Below are positions 1 through 10,517 of a DNA stretch of 53,454 bases, in pieces. The translations under genes were made by a program, and so were the position numbers. The first letter of the stretch is position 1; every line of letters starts with the position of its first letter. The notes beneath the pieces are model-generated. The model ran no database searches and was not told the origin of the DNA. It saw only the letters and a program-made list of their open reading frames with translations. Origin of the DNA: Gemmatimonadaceae bacterium (GTDB lineage Bacteria > Latescibacterota > UBA2968 > UBA8231); the NCBI GenBank assembly GCA_026706075.1, contig JAPOZM010000061.1, positions 1-53,454 of the forward strand, written 5' to 3'.

Positions 1-56
1 CCACCGATCGGCGCAGGCCGAGCCGCTCGAGACGGCCGCGCTCCGAGCGCAGGAAA

Positions 57-1378
<1,322 letters not shown>

Positions 1379-1382
<4 letters not shown>

Positions 1383-2380
1383 GCCTCTTCGACCTCGAGG
1401 CCCATGTCCTCGATCATCTGCAGCGCTTCCCTCGTGCCCTGTCCCGGGGTGGTGAGATAGCCCTCGACGAAGATCGAGTTCGCCGCGTAGAGGGCCAGCG
1501 GCTGCAGCGACCGCAGGTGCAGCTCGCGCCCGCCGGCGACGCGGATCTCCCGGTGAGGGTGCAGCAGCCGCGCCAGGCACAGGATCCGCAGGCAGTGGAG
1601 GGGGGTCAGCTTCCACGTCCCCTCGAGGGGGGTGCCCTCGATCGGATGCAGGAAGTTGACCGGTATCGACCGCGGGTCGAGGTCGCGGAGCGCCATCAGG
1701 ACATCGATAACGTCCTCGTCGGTCTCCCCCATTCCGAAGATGGCGCCGCTGCACAGGTCGAGGCCCGCCCTGCGCGCCGCCTCCAGCGTCTTCACGCGGT
1801 CGTCGTATCCGTGGGTGGTGACGATGCCGGGGGTGAACCGCTCGCTGGTATTGAGATTGTGGTTCAACCGGTCGACGCCGGCCTCCTTCAGGACCTTCGC
1901 CTTCTCTTCGTCGAGGAGACCGACACAGGCGCAGATCCCGATGCCGACCTCCTCGCGGATCGCGCGCACGGCGTCGGCCAGGTATTCCACCTCGCCCCAG
2001 GTGGCGCCCCGGCCGCTGGTGACGATGCAGAAACGCCTGGCCCGGGAGCGGCGGGCGGCGTGTGCTTCTTCGAGGAGTCGGTCCCGGCTGACCATGGGGT
2101 ACTTCTCGATCGCCGCTTCCGAGAGGCGCGACTGCGAGCAGTAGCCGCAGTCCTCGGGACAGAGTCCGCTCTTGGCGTTCATCAGGACGTGCAGGTGCAC
2201 CTTGTCGCCGCAGAAGCGGCGGCGCACCCGCCAGGTCTCGGCGAGCAGACCGGGGACCTCGCAGTCCGGAGTGCCGAGGACCGCCGCGCACTCCTCGCGC
2301 GTGAGGGCGGCGCCGGCGAGCGCCTTGTCGGCGAGGGCGGCGTGGCAGGGAAGGGTGTCAGATTCGACCATGGGATGCAT
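1379..2380 (-). CDS. bioB: Biotin synthase BioB
   Basis: 333 residues. Radical-SAM enzyme that inserts sulfur into dethiobiotin in the last step of biotin synthesis. The radical-SAM CxxxCxxC is C74-C78-C81 in SGLCPEDCGYCSQS. The further [2Fe-2S] region is represented by RFCIVTSGRG, CACVGLL and the C-terminal IRVAGGRE arginine segment. NHNLNTS and FGMGET are also typical. The ATG at 2380 lies 18 nt after the KAS-like gene stop, and the stop overlaps the bioA GTG, so the four genes form one minus-strand operon. Confidence 0.96.
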
Positions 2381-2398
2381 GACGCGTGCCAGCCGCCA

Positions 2399-3634
2399 TC
2401 AGGAGGCCGCCGCCGAAAAGAGGAGGGCGGCGTTGTGGCCGCCGAAACCGAAGGAGTTCGAGAGCGCCCGCGACAGCGGCTTCCGCAACACCTCGCCCGG
2501 CACGCAGGCGATCTCCGTCACATCGATGCGGCCGCAGTTGATCGTCGGGGGGACGGCCCCCGCCTCGATCGCCTTGACCGCGGCCACCGCCTGGGCCGCC
2601 CCGGAGGCGGCGAACATGTGGCCCGTCATCGACTTGACCGCGGTCACCGGGATGCCGCCGAGAGCCGCCCCGAGAGAGGTGCCGAGGGCGCGGGCCTCGG
2701 CGGCGTCGCCCGCCCGCGTGCCGGCGGCGTGGGCGAAGACCGCGTCGACCTCGCGGGGGCCGGTCCCGGACTTCTCCAGGGCCCGGGAGATCGCCCACGC
2801 GGCGGCCGCACCCGTGGGATCCGGGCGCGTCTCGTGGACGGCGTCCGTAGTCGCTCCGTACCCGGAGAGCTCGGCGTAGACGCGGGCGCCGCGTCGGCGG
2901 GCGTGCTCCCGCTCCTCCAGAACCAGGGCGGCCGCACCTTCGGCGAGGACGAAGCCGTCGCGGTCGCGGTCGAAGGGGCGGCAGGCCCGGTGCGGTTCGG
3001 CGTTGCGCCGCGACAGGGCGCCGAGGGCGTGGTCGCCGGCCAGGGTAAGGGGGGTGATGCAGGCCTCGGCGGCGCCGGCGACCATCACCTCGGCATCCCC
3101 CCTGCGGATGATCTCGGATGCCTCGCCGAGGGCGTGTCCGCCGGTGGCGCACGCCGAGGCGAGGGCGAAGCCCGGGCCCCGCAGGTCGAGGAGCATCGCC
3201 GCCTGGGCGGCGGCCATGTTGTTCAGCATGCGCGGGATCACCAGGGGGCTGGCCGCTTTCGGCGAGGGCCGGGGACCGAGGGCCGCCGCGGCCTGGATGG
3301 CCGTGCTCTCGCCGCCGTGGCTGGAGCCGAGGACGATCCCCGCCTGCCAGGGATCGTGGGCCTCGACGCCGGCGTCACGCCAGGCCTGCAGGGCCGCCGC
3401 GACGCCGAACAGGGCGTAGCGGTCCAGGCGCCGGACCCGCTTGCGGTCGATCTCGGGCGGCGGGGTGAGCCCGGTGACCTCGCCGGCGATACGCACCGGG
3501 AAGGCCCCGGCATCGAAGAGGGTGATCGGCCCGACCCCGGACCGGCCGGCGCACAACCGGGCCCAGAAACGCGCCGCACCGGAGCCCAGAGGCGTCACCG
3601 CCCCGAGGCCGGTGACGACGACCCCCCGGCTCAC
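2399..3634 (-). CDS. Beta-ketoacyl-ACP synthase II-like protein (FabF family)
   Basis: 411 residues, thiolase-fold condensing enzyme. The catalytic triad is complete: Cys162 in LASACATGG, His302 in FAHAAGT (FabF usually reads NAHGT) and His339 in KSMTGHMFAASG, with Lys334 in place. I chose GTG 3634-3632 because AAGGTGGTG precedes it at good spacing and the family start VVVTGLGAVTPLG follows at once; a TTG at 3659 would add eight residues. It heads the biotin operon, so it may elongate the pimeloyl precursor rather than serve bulk fatty-acid synthesis. That role is inference from position. I see no clear promoter for this strand in the 3635-3760 gap. Confidence 0.85.
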   Translation of the reverse strand: MSRGVVVTGLGAVTPLGSGAARFWARLCAGRSGVGPITLFDAGAFPVRIAGEVTGLTPPPEIDRKRVRRLDRYALFGVAAALQAWRDAGVEAHDPWQAGIVLGSSHGGESTAIQAAAALGPRPSPKAASPLVIPRMLNNMAAAQAAMLLDLRGPGFALASACATGGHALGEASEIIRRGDAEVMVAGAAEACITPLTLAGDHALGALSRRNAEPHRACRPFDRDRDGFVLAEGAAALVLEEREHARRRGARVYAELSGYGATTDAVHETRPDPTGAAAAWAISRALEKSGTGPREVDAVFAHAAGTRAGDAAEARALGTSLGAALGGIPVTAVKSMTGHMFAASGAAQAVAAVKAIEAGAVPPTINCGRIDVTEIACVPGEVLRKPLSRALSNSFGFGGHNAALLFSAAAS

Positions 3635-3714
3635 CGATTCACCACCTTCGGCTGCCAATCGGCCGGCGCCGACGGGCTCGTTTTCATGGCACCTCGACGG
3701 GTGTGCGGGAATCC

Positions 3715-3743
3715 TTGACAGTCCTCGGCGGCGGCCCTAACCT
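3715..3743 (+). promoter_or_regulatory. Sigma-70-type promoter for the nqr operon
   Basis: TTGACA at 3715-3720, a 17-nt spacer and TAACCT at 3738-3743. The -35 is perfect and the -10 keeps the first two and last bases of TATAAT. It overlaps a run of near-repeats CCTAA CCTAA CTCAA. The predicted start near 3750 leaves a leader of about 230 nt before nqrA. Confidence 0.6.
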
Positions 3744-3982
3744 AACTCAACTTCAGGACGATGTCACAGCGCCGGTTCCCGGTGCGTATCCAGTCCACAC
3801 CTCCCCCACGGATCGCCGACAGCAAGCCTTGTCCTGCCACCCGACGCGTCCGGTCTGCGCCCTCCCTCCACATCGGGCCCTCCGGCCAGCGTCTCCCAGA
3901 CACCGGTTCCGACCCCGTACCGCCGCCGAGGGCGCGCCGCCCCCCGGGGCGGTTGTCCGCCTCGCGGGCATGGGCCGCTCCC
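3744..3982 (+). other. Long untranslated leader of nqrA
   Basis: This stretch lies between the nqr promoter and the nqrA ATG. The nqrA frame is open through it from 3761, but that translation is Pro/Arg-rich low-complexity sequence with no family match, so I treat it as non-coding. A hairpin GCGCCGG-TTC-CCGGTGC (one G-U pair) sits at 3769-3785, near the predicted mRNA 5' end. I recognise no riboswitch class. The neighbouring 3635-3714 part of the divergent gap shows nothing else I can name. Confidence 0.4.
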
Positions 3983-5341
3983 ATGGCTGAGAAGCGCTCC
4001 TTCACCCTCCGCAAGGGTCTCGACCTGCCGATCACGGGCGAGTGCCGGCAGGTCGTGGAGGACGCTCCCGCCCCGGCGCGGGTGGCCCTCGTCGGCCTCG
4101 ACTACCACGATCTGCGGCCGACCATGGCCGTCCAGGAAGGCGACGAGGTCCGCGCCGGCCAGCTCCTGTTCGAGGACAAGCGGCGCCCCGGCCTGCGCTT
4201 CACCTCCCCCGGGGCCGGCAAGGTGGCCGGCGTGCACCGCGGCGAGAAGCGCAGGCTGCTCTCGGTCATCGTAGAGCTGGACGACCGCGGCGACGAGGAG
4301 ACCTTCGACGTCGGCGGACGGCGCCCCGAGGATCTGAGCCCCGGGCAGGTCCGCGACGCCCTCGTGCAGTCCGGCCTCTGGACCGGGCTGCGGCAGCGCC
4401 CCTACAGCAAGGTGCCCCTGCCCGATACCCGCCCGCACTCGATTTTCGTCACCGCCATCGACACCAACCCGCTGTGCGCCGACCCCGCTGTCGCCCTCGC
4501 CGGCCGCGAGGACGCCTTCCGCACCGGCCTGGCCGCCCTCGGCCGTCTGGGCGCCGGCGAGATCTACCTCTGCAAGGCCCCGGGCGCCGCCATCCCCGAG
4601 GACGGGGCCGACGTGACCGTCGCCGAGTTCAGCGGGCCCCATCCGGCCGGCCTCGCAGGGACCCACATCCACTTCCTCGACGGCGCCGGCCTGCAGAAGC
4701 AGGTGTTCTGCATCAATTACCAGGACGTGGCCGCCGTGGGCGACCTCTTCCTGACGGGGCGCGTCAACCACGAGCGCGTGATCGCCCTCGGGGGGCCGGT
4801 GGTCGAGCGGCCCCGGCTCCTGCGCACCCGCATGGGCGCCTGCCTCAGCGAGCTCGTCGAAGGGGAGCTGACCTCCGGGGCGGAGACCCGCGTCGTCTCC
4901 GGATCGGTGCTCTCCGGGCGCCAGGCCTCCGGGCACCTCGACTTCCTCGGCCGCTGGCACCTGCAGGTCTCGGCCCTGCGCGAGAACCGTGAGCGCGAGC
5001 TCCTCGGCTGGCAGTCCCCGGGAACCGACAGGTTCTCGGTGAAGCGCGTCTTCGCCTCGGCCATGCTCCCCGGGCGCCGCTTCGCCTTCGACACGAGCAC
5101 CAACGGCTCGCCGCGGGCCATGGTGCCGGTCGGCTCCTACGAGGCGGTCATGCCCCTCGACATCCTGCCCACCTTCCTGCTGCGGGCCCTGATCACCGGC
5201 GACGCCGAGCGCGCCGTCGAGCTCGGCGCCCTCGAGCTCGACGAGGAAGATCTCGGGCTGTGCACCTTCGTCTGCCCGGGCAAGACCGAGTACGGGCCGC
5301 TGCTGCGGCAGAACCTCGAGCTGATCGAGAGGGAGTTCTGA
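3983..5341 (+). CDS. nqrA: Na+-translocating NADH:quinone reductase subunit A
   Basis: 452 residues, close to the Vibrio subunit (about 446). NqrA is the cytoplasmic subunit implicated in quinone binding and carries no transmembrane helix. The start [17 protein letters not shown] is the family N-terminus (f.i.kGLdlPi.G). Further recognisable blocks are [11 protein letters not shown], the Gly/Pro-rich [27 protein letters not shown] and the C-terminal [19 protein letters not shown], where the Cys-Pro-Gly-Lys-Thr motif is conserved. First gene of nqrABCDEF; nqrB follows after two bases. Confidence 0.95.
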   Translation: MAEKRSFTLRKGLDLPITGECRQVVEDAPAPARVALVGLDYHDLRPTMAVQEGDEVRAGQLLFEDKRRPGLRFTSPGAGKVAGVHRGEKRRLLSVIVELDDRGDEETFDVGGRRPEDLSPGQVRDALVQSGLWTGLRQRPYSKVPLPDTRPHSIFVTAIDTNPLCADPAVALAGREDAFRTGLAALGRLGAGEIYLCKAPGAAIPEDGADVTVAEFSGPHPAGLAGTHIHFLDGAGLQKQVFCINYQDVAAVGDLFLTGRVNHERVIALGGPVVERPRLLRTRMGACLSELVEGELTSGAETRVVSGSVLSGRQASGHLDFLGRWHLQVSALRENRERELLGWQSPGTDRFSVKRVFASAMLPGRRFAFDTSTNGSPRAMVPVGSYEAVMPLDILPTFLLRALITGDAERAVELGALELDEEDLGLCTFVCPGKTEYGPLLRQNLELIEREF

Positions 5342-5343
5342 TC

Positions 5344-6552
5344 GTGCTGCGCCAGCTCCTCGACTCCGTGGAGCCCCACTTCGAGCGGGGCGGCCGGCTC
5401 GAGCGCCTCTACCCGCTCTACGAGCTGGTCGACACCTTCCTCTACACCCCCTCCGACGTCACCGGCAACGCCGCCCACGTGCGCGACGGACTCGACCTGA
5501 AGCGCATGATGATCACCGTCGTCCTGGCCATGGTGCCGTGCATCTTCATGGCCATGTGGAACACGGGGTACCAGGCGAACCTCGCCCTGGCCGAGCTCGG
5601 CCGCACCTCCGCCGACGGCTGGCGCGGGGTCGTCCTCACCGTCCTCGGGGTCGGGGTCGACCCGGGCAGCCTGGTGGCCAACGTCGTCCACGGCGCCCTC
5701 TGGTTCCTGCCGGTCTTCCTGGTCTGCAACGCCGTGGGCGGCTTCTGGGAGGCCCTGTTCTCGACGATCCGCCGCCACGAGGTGAACGAGGGCTTCCTGG
5801 TGACGGGCATGCTCTTCCCCCTCACCCTGCCGCCGACGATCCCCCTGTGGCAGGTCGCCGTGGGCATCTCCTTCGGCGTCGTCATCGGCAAGGAGATCTT
5901 CGGCGGCACGGGCAAGAACTTCCTCAACCCCGCCCTCACGGCCCGCGCCTTCCTCTACTTCGCCTACCCGGTGGAGATCACGGGCGACCGCATCTGGGTC
6001 GCCGTCGACGGCTACTCCCGGGCCACCCCCCTCGGCCAGGTGCCGGCCGACGGCATCGCCCCCATGGAGGCGGGCTTCACCAAGATGCAGGCCTTCCTCG
6101 GCGTGCTCCCCGGCTCGATGGGCGAGACCTCGGTCCTCGCCTGCCTGATCGGCGCCGCCATCCTCATCGCCACCGGCATCGGCTCGTGGCGCATCATGGC
6201 CAGCATGACGGCGACCACCTTCCTGCTGGCCTGGCTGCTGCACCAGGTCGACAGCCAGACCAACCACATGTTCGCCCTCGACCCGGTCTGGCACCTGCTG
6301 CTCGGAGGCTTCGCCTTCGGCTGCGTGTACATGGCCACCGACCCGGTGTCGGCCTCCTTCACCAACCTCGGCAAGTGGCTCTACGGCGCTCTCATCGGGG
6401 TCATGACCGTGCTCATCCGGGTCGTCAACCCGGCCTTCCCGGAGGGGGTGATGCTCGCCATCCTCTTCGGCAACATCTTCGCCCCGGTCTTCGACTACCT
6501 CGTGGTGCAGGCCAACATCCGCCGGCGCGCCCTGCGCACCGCCGTTTCGTAG
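5344..6552 (+). CDS. nqrB: Na+-translocating NADH:quinone reductase subunit B
   Basis: 402 residues, polytopic membrane subunit with about ten helices that carries covalently bound FMN and riboflavin. The start is GTG 5344, two bases after the nqrA stop and behind GAGAGGGAG. Family landmarks are [48 protein letters not shown] and the late [13 protein letters not shown]. The ApbE-type flavinylation motif reads DGYSRAT, with Thr228 as the probable FMN acceptor. The Gly usual before Ala-Thr is Arg here, whereas NqrC keeps SGAT. Confidence 0.95.
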   Translation: MLRQLLDSVEPHFERGGRLERLYPLYELVDTFLYTPSDVTGNAAHVRDGLDLKRMMITVVLAMVPCIFMAMWNTGYQANLALAELGRTSADGWRGVVLTVLGVGVDPGSLVANVVHGALWFLPVFLVCNAVGGFWEALFSTIRRHEVNEGFLVTGMLFPLTLPPTIPLWQVAVGISFGVVIGKEIFGGTGKNFLNPALTARAFLYFAYPVEITGDRIWVAVDGYSRATPLGQVPADGIAPMEAGFTKMQAFLGVLPGSMGETSVLACLIGAAILIATGIGSWRIMASMTATTFLLAWLLHQVDSQTNHMFALDPVWHLLLGGFAFGCVYMATDPVSASFTNLGKWLYGALIGVMTVLIRVVNPAFPEGVMLAILFGNIFAPVFDYLVVQANIRRRALRTAVS

Positions 6553-6563
6553 GAGACGGCCCC

Positions 6564-7340
6564 ATGGCCCGAGAGACCATCGGCCAGACCTTCACCGTCG
6601 CCTTCCTGCTGTGCGTCGTCTGCTCGGTTCTTGTCTCCGGGGCGGCCGTGGTGCTGCGGCCCACCCAGGAGATCAACAAGCTGCTGGACAAGAAGCGCAA
6701 CATCCTGATGGCGGCCGGCCTTGCCGAGGAGGGCCGCACCATCGACGAGCTCTTCGAACGAATCGACGTCCGCGTCGTCGATCTGGCCACCGGCGGATAC
6801 GTCGACGGCATCGATCCCGGCACATACGACTACATCGCCGCCGCCGGCGACCCCGACCAGGGGGTGGACACCTCGGATCTGGGCAGCCGCGCCGGCATCA
6901 GGCGCCGCGCCAAGTTGATGCCCGTGTACCTGGTCAGCCGCCGGGGCGAGGTCGACAAGGTGATCCTGCCGATCTTCGGCCGGGGATTGTGGTCGACCCT
7001 CTACGGCTTCGTCGCCCTCGACCGGGACGACCTCAACACGATCCGCAGCCTCGTCTACTACCAGCACGGCGAGACCCCCGGCCTCGGCGGCGAGGTCGAC
7101 AACCCGGCCTGGAAGGCGCAGTGGAACGGCAAGCGCGCCTTCGGCGACGACGGCCGGGTGGCGATCCGCATCCCCCGAGGCGCCGTCGCCGCCGGCGTCC
7201 CGGACGCCGTGCACAGCGTCGACGGGCTGTCGGGGGCCACCATCACCTCGCGCGGCGTGCAGGACATGCTCCACTACTGGCTCGGGGAGGAAGGCTACGG
7301 ACCCTTCCTGGGACGATTGCGGGACGAAGGAGAGGCTTGA
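6564..7340 (+). CDS. nqrC: Na+-translocating NADH:quinone reductase subunit C
   Basis: 258 residues with one N-terminal transmembrane helix (residues about 8-28) and a periplasmic FMN-binding domain. The flavinylation motif is canonical, DGLSGAT, with Thr226 as the acceptor. [11 protein letters not shown] and the [11 protein letters not shown] block are typical of NqrC and RnfG. The ATG at 6564 follows AGGAGACGGCCCC just after the nqrB stop. ApbE, the flavin transferase needed for modification, is not in this window and must lie elsewhere. Confidence 0.95.
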   Translation: MARETIGQTFTVAFLLCVVCSVLVSGAAVVLRPTQEINKLLDKKRNILMAAGLAEEGRTIDELFERIDVRVVDLATGGYVDGIDPGTYDYIAAAGDPDQGVDTSDLGSRAGIRRRAKLMPVYLVSRRGEVDKVILPIFGRGLWSTLYGFVALDRDDLNTIRSLVYYQHGETPGLGGEVDNPAWKAQWNGKRAFGDDGRVAIRIPRGAVAAGVPDAVHSVDGLSGATITSRGVQDMLHYWLGEEGYGPFLGRLRDEGEA

Positions 7341-7343
7341 CCC

Positions 7344-7967
7344 ATGGGCAAGGCCCGAGACACACTGCTGGCCCCCATCTTCGAGGACAACCCCATCGCC
7401 CTTCAGATCGTCGGGATCTGCTCGGCCCTGGCGGTGACCAGCAAGCTCGAGACATCGGCCACCATGTGCCTGGCGGTGATCTTCGTCCTCGTGTTCTCCA
7501 ATGGCGCCATCAGCCTGATCCGCCGCCACATCCCCACGAACATCCGCATAATCGTGCACATGACGGTCATCGCCTCCCTGGTGATCATCGTCGACCAGTT
7601 CCTGCGCGCCTACGCCTTCGACATCAGCAAGCAGCTGTCGGTCTTCGTGGGGCTCATCATCACCAACTGCATCATCCTGGCTCGGGCCGAGGCCTTCGCC
7701 ATGAAGGAGGGCGTCGGGATGAGCATGCTCGACGGCCTCGGCAACGCCCTCGGCTACAGCCTGATCCTCATGGTGGTGGGCGTCTTCCGCGAGCTCTTCG
7801 GCTCGGGCAAGCTCTTCGGCGCCGAGGTCCTCGCCCTGGCCTCGGAGGGCGGCTGGTACGTGCCCAACGGCCTGATGCTGCTGCCGCCGAGCGCGTTCTT
7901 CATCATCGGCGCTTTCATCTGGGTGCTGCGCTGGTTCAAGACCGATCAGATCGAGGAGGACGCGTGA
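7344..7967 (+). CDS. nqrD: Na+-translocating NADH:quinone reductase subunit D
   Basis: 207 residues, six transmembrane helices. With NqrE it forms the pseudo-symmetric pair that holds an iron centre between conserved half-helix cysteines, here in [10 protein letters not shown] and [14 protein letters not shown]. The latter block and the [12 protein letters not shown] segment are strongly conserved in NqrD/RnfE. Starts three bases after nqrC; its stop overlaps the nqrE start (TGATG). Confidence 0.95.
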   Translation: MGKARDTLLAPIFEDNPIALQIVGICSALAVTSKLETSATMCLAVIFVLVFSNGAISLIRRHIPTNIRIIVHMTVIASLVIIVDQFLRAYAFDISKQLSVFVGLIITNCIILARAEAFAMKEGVGMSMLDGLGNALGYSLILMVVGVFRELFGSGKLFGAEVLALASEGGWYVPNGLMLLPPSAFFIIGAFIWVLRWFKTDQIEEDA

Positions 7968-8578
7968 TGCTCGAGGCAGGCCTCAACCTCTTCGTCAAGG
8001 CGGTCTTCGTCGAGAACATCGCCCTCGCCTTCTTCCTCGGCATGTGCACCTTCCTGGCCATCTCCAAGCGCGTCTCCACGGCCTTCGGTCTCGGCATCGC
8101 CGTCGTCGTCGTGCAGACGATCACCGTGCCCCTGAACAACCTGGTCTACCGCCACCTGCTGCGTGAAGAGGCCCTCTCCGCCCTCGGCCTCGGCGGCGTC
8201 GACCTCACCTTCGTGGGCCTCATCAGCTACATCGGCGTCATCGCCGCCAGCGTGCAGATCCTCGAGATGTTCCTCGACAAGTACGTGCCGGCCCTCTACA
8301 ACGCCCTGGGCAGCTTCCTGGCCCTGATCACGGTGAACTGCGCCATCCTCGGCGGTTCCCTGTTCATGGTCGAGCGCGACTACGGCTTCGGCGAGAGCGT
8401 CGTCTACGGCTTCGGCTCCGGCGTCGGCTGGGCCCTGGCCATCGTCGGACTCGCCGGCATCCGCGAGAAGCTGCGCTACGCCGACATACCCCCGGGCCTG
8501 CGCGGTCTGGGCATCACCTTCATGACCGTGGGCCTCATGGCGATGGCCTTCATGGCCTTCTCCGGCATCCAGCTGTAG
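7967..8578 (+). CDS. nqrE: Na+-translocating NADH:quinone reductase subunit E
   Basis: 203 residues (Vibrio 198), six transmembrane helices. The partner cysteines for the intramembrane iron site are in [11 protein letters not shown] and [24 protein letters not shown] and the ending [18 protein letters not shown] are diagnostic for NqrE/RnfA. The ATG at 7967 shares a base with the nqrD stop, so the two are translationally coupled. Confidence 0.95.
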   Translation: MLEAGLNLFVKAVFVENIALAFFLGMCTFLAISKRVSTAFGLGIAVVVVQTITVPLNNLVYRHLLREEALSALGLGGVDLTFVGLISYIGVIAASVQILEMFLDKYVPALYNALGSFLALITVNCAILGGSLFMVERDYGFGESVVYGFGSGVGWALAIVGLAGIREKLRYADIPPGLRGLGITFMTVGLMAMAFMAFSGIQL

Positions 8579-8592
8579 GAAGCGGACGACCA

Positions 8593-9831
8593 ATGATCGA
8601 CAGCGTCCTCGGCGGCGTGAGCATGTTCACCGGCGTGGTCCTGGCCCTGGTGGCCGTCATCCTGGCGGCGCGCTCGAAGCTGGTGGCCAGCGGCGACGTC
8701 AACATCGAGGTCAACGGCGAGCGCGACGTGGTCGCCCCGGCCGGAGGCAAGCTGCTGAACGTGCTCGCCGACAACGGCCTCTTCGTCTCCTCGGCCTGCG
8801 GCGGCGGCGGCAGCTGCGCCCAGTGCCGGGTCAAGATCCAAGAGGGCGGCGGCGCGATCCTGCCCGCCGAGAAGGAGCACATCACCCGGCGCGAGGAGAA
8901 GGAGGGAGAGCGCCTCTCCTGCCAGGTCACGGTCAAGCAGGACATGAAGATCGAGGTCCCGCCCGAGGTCTTCGGGGTGAAGCGCATGGAATGCGAGGTC
9001 GTCTCCAACGGCAACGTGGCCACCTTCATCAAGGAGCTGGTCCTCAAGCTGCCCGAGGGCGAGACGCTGGACTTCCAGTCCGGGGGGTTCATCCAGATCG
9101 AGGTGCCGCCCTTCCGGTGCAGCTTCCGCGACTTCGACATCGACGAGCGCTTCCACGAGGACTGGGACCGGTTCAAGGTCTGGGACCTGCAGACGGTGGG
9201 TACCGAGACGGCGGTGAGGGCCTACTCCATGGCCAACCACCCGGCCGAGGGCGACATCGTCATGCTCAACATCCGCATCGCCACGCCCCCCATCGACCGC
9301 AAGGCCGGCGGCTGGGAGAAGGTCAACCCCGGTCTGGCTTCGTCGTACACCTTCGCCCTCGATCCGGGCGACAAGGTGACGATCTCCGGACCCTACGGGG
9401 AGTTCTACATCCAGGAGACCGACCGTGAGATGTGCTACATCGGCGGCGGCGCCGGCATGGCCCCCCTGCGCTCGCACCTGTTCCACCTGTTCCACACCGA
9501 GAACACGCAGCGCAAGGTCTCCTACTGGTACGGAGCGCGGTCGAGCAAGGAGCTGTTCTACGAGGACCACTTCCGCGATCTCGAGGAGAAGTTTCCGAAT
9601 TTCTCCTTCCACGTGGCCATGTCCGAGCCGCTGCCCGAGGATGACTGGACCGGTCCCACCGGGTTCATCCACCAGGTCGTGCTCGAGGAGTACCTCAGCA
9701 AGCACCCGGCGCCGGAGGACATCGAGTACTACCTCTGCGGCCCTCCCATGATGCTCACGGCGGTCCTCGCCATGCTCGACGATCTGGGCGTCGAAGAGGA
9801 GATGATCCGCTTCGACGACTTCGGCAGCTGA
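8593..9831 (+). CDS. nqrF: Na+-translocating NADH:quinone reductase subunit F (NADH dehydrogenase subunit)
   Basis: 412 residues. One N-terminal transmembrane helix (about 8-27), a plant-type ferredoxin domain with C69, C75, C78 and C110 binding [2Fe-2S], then a ferredoxin-NADP reductase domain. FAD binding is shown by RAYSMANHP, nucleotide binding by [12 protein letters not shown], and the NADH end by YYLCGPPMM. NqrF is the electron entry point of the pump. The protein ends in the usual FDDFGS. All cofactor ligands expected for an active subunit are visible. Confidence 0.97.
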   Translation: MIDSVLGGVSMFTGVVLALVAVILAARSKLVASGDVNIEVNGERDVVAPAGGKLLNVLADNGLFVSSACGGGGSCAQCRVKIQEGGGAILPAEKEHITRREEKEGERLSCQVTVKQDMKIEVPPEVFGVKRMECEVVSNGNVATFIKELVLKLPEGETLDFQSGGFIQIEVPPFRCSFRDFDIDERFHEDWDRFKVWDLQTVGTETAVRAYSMANHPAEGDIVMLNIRIATPPIDRKAGGWEKVNPGLASSYTFALDPGDKVTISGPYGEFYIQETDREMCYIGGGAGMAPLRSHLFHLFHTENTQRKVSYWYGARSSKELFYEDHFRDLEEKFPNFSFHVAMSEPLPEDDWTGPTGFIHQVVLEEYLSKHPAPEDIEYYLCGPPMMLTAVLAMLDDLGVEEEMIRFDDFGS

Positions 9832-9859
9832 GGCCCTGCGCCCCGCTTGCACCCCGCCC

Positions 9860-10120
9860 ATGACGCTCTTTCTATCAGCCCTCGTCATCTTCGCGCTGGT
9901 GATCGCCGGCATGGCCGTGGGGGTGATCCTCGGCAACCGGAGGATCACCGGCTCCTGCGGCGGTCTGGCCAACTTCCAGGCCGGGGACGGTGAGCCCATG
10001 TGCGAGTGCGGGGCCCGGCCCGGAGACTCCTGCGGCGCCGGAGGCGAGGGCCTCTTCGACCCGGCCGCGGCACCCGCCGCGGGGCCACTCCGGGAGATCC
10101 GCGAGAAGGCCACCGTCTGA
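9860..10120 (+). CDS. nqrM: NqrM-like maturation protein for Na+-NQR (DUF539)
   Basis: 86 residues. One transmembrane helix (about 4-25) is followed by the family motif GSCGGL and further cysteines: C33, C48, C50 and C58. NqrM is required for assembly of NQR, probably for delivering the iron between NqrD and NqrE. The [19 protein letters not shown] region matches the DUF539 pattern well. It sits 28 nt after nqrF, its usual place. The Ala/Pro/Glu-rich tail carries no recognised motif. Confidence 0.85.
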   Translation: MTLFLSALVIFALVIAGMAVGVILGNRRITGSCGGLANFQAGDGEPMCECGARPGDSCGAGGEGLFDPAAAPAAGPLREIREKATV

Positions 10121-10178
10121 AGCCGAAGGGCGGTCTCCCGCGGCGCCGGGACCACCTCCAACCCCGGGAGGCCGGTCG

Positions 10179-10517
10179 TTGACCGCTTACCTGCCCCTCG
10201 TCACCTATCTCGGCCTCTGGCTGCTGCTGGGGGCCTTGGCCGCGTTGCTGCGGCGCGCCCTCGCAGGCCCCGCCAGGAAGCCCCCGTCGTCCGCCATGGC
10301 CGGCGCCGGCGAGGTGGAGACCGGGGATTCGTGGCGCCCGCTCGCCTGGCTCGCCCCGGCCCTTTCGGGCGCCGTCCTGCTGCTCGTGCTTCTCGCCGCG
10401 GAGCCCGCAGGCGCCGGAGCCGTTCTTCCGATGCTGCTCCTCGTCCTGGTCGTCGTCATCGCCCTGATCCACGCCGGGCGCCGGGAAGGCCAGCCCTCCC
10501 CGACGGAGTCAAGGTGA
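10179..10517 (+). CDS. Degenerate NuoA-like membrane protein
   Basis: 112 residues with three predicted transmembrane helices (about 4-24, 53-74 and 80-98), the size and topology of NuoA. The TTG start at 10179 follows GGGAGG at seven-base spacing, and the stop overlaps the next gene as GTGA. The NuoA signatures are missing: there is no YECG in the loop after helix 1 and no FDxE in helix 2. I call it NuoA-like mainly because it stands first in a complex-I-ordered cluster. An unrelated small membrane protein cannot be excluded. Confidence 0.5.
   Translation: MTAYLPLVTYLGLWLLLGALAALLRRALAGPARKPPSSAMAGAGEVETGDSWRPLAWLAPALSGAVLLLVLLAAEPAGAGAVLPMLLLVLVVVIALIHAGRREGQPSPTESR

Noticed and set aside
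2375..2389. TGGCACGCGTCATGC on the minus strand, a near -24/-12 match with correct spacing
   Set aside because: It overlaps the bioB start codon, so transcription would begin inside bioB; the -12 box is also ATGC rather than TTGC.
1517..3718. A 733-codon open frame on the plus strand opposite the biotin genes
   Set aside because: It is antisense to three clear genes; such frames arise from GC-rich third positions. The same holds for long antisense frames at 8476-10161, 16819-18969, 34309-37470 and 38316-40343.
3761..3982. N-terminal extension of nqrA by 74 residues
   Set aside because: The extra residues are Pro/Arg-rich with no family match, and the next ATG gives the exact NqrA N-terminus.
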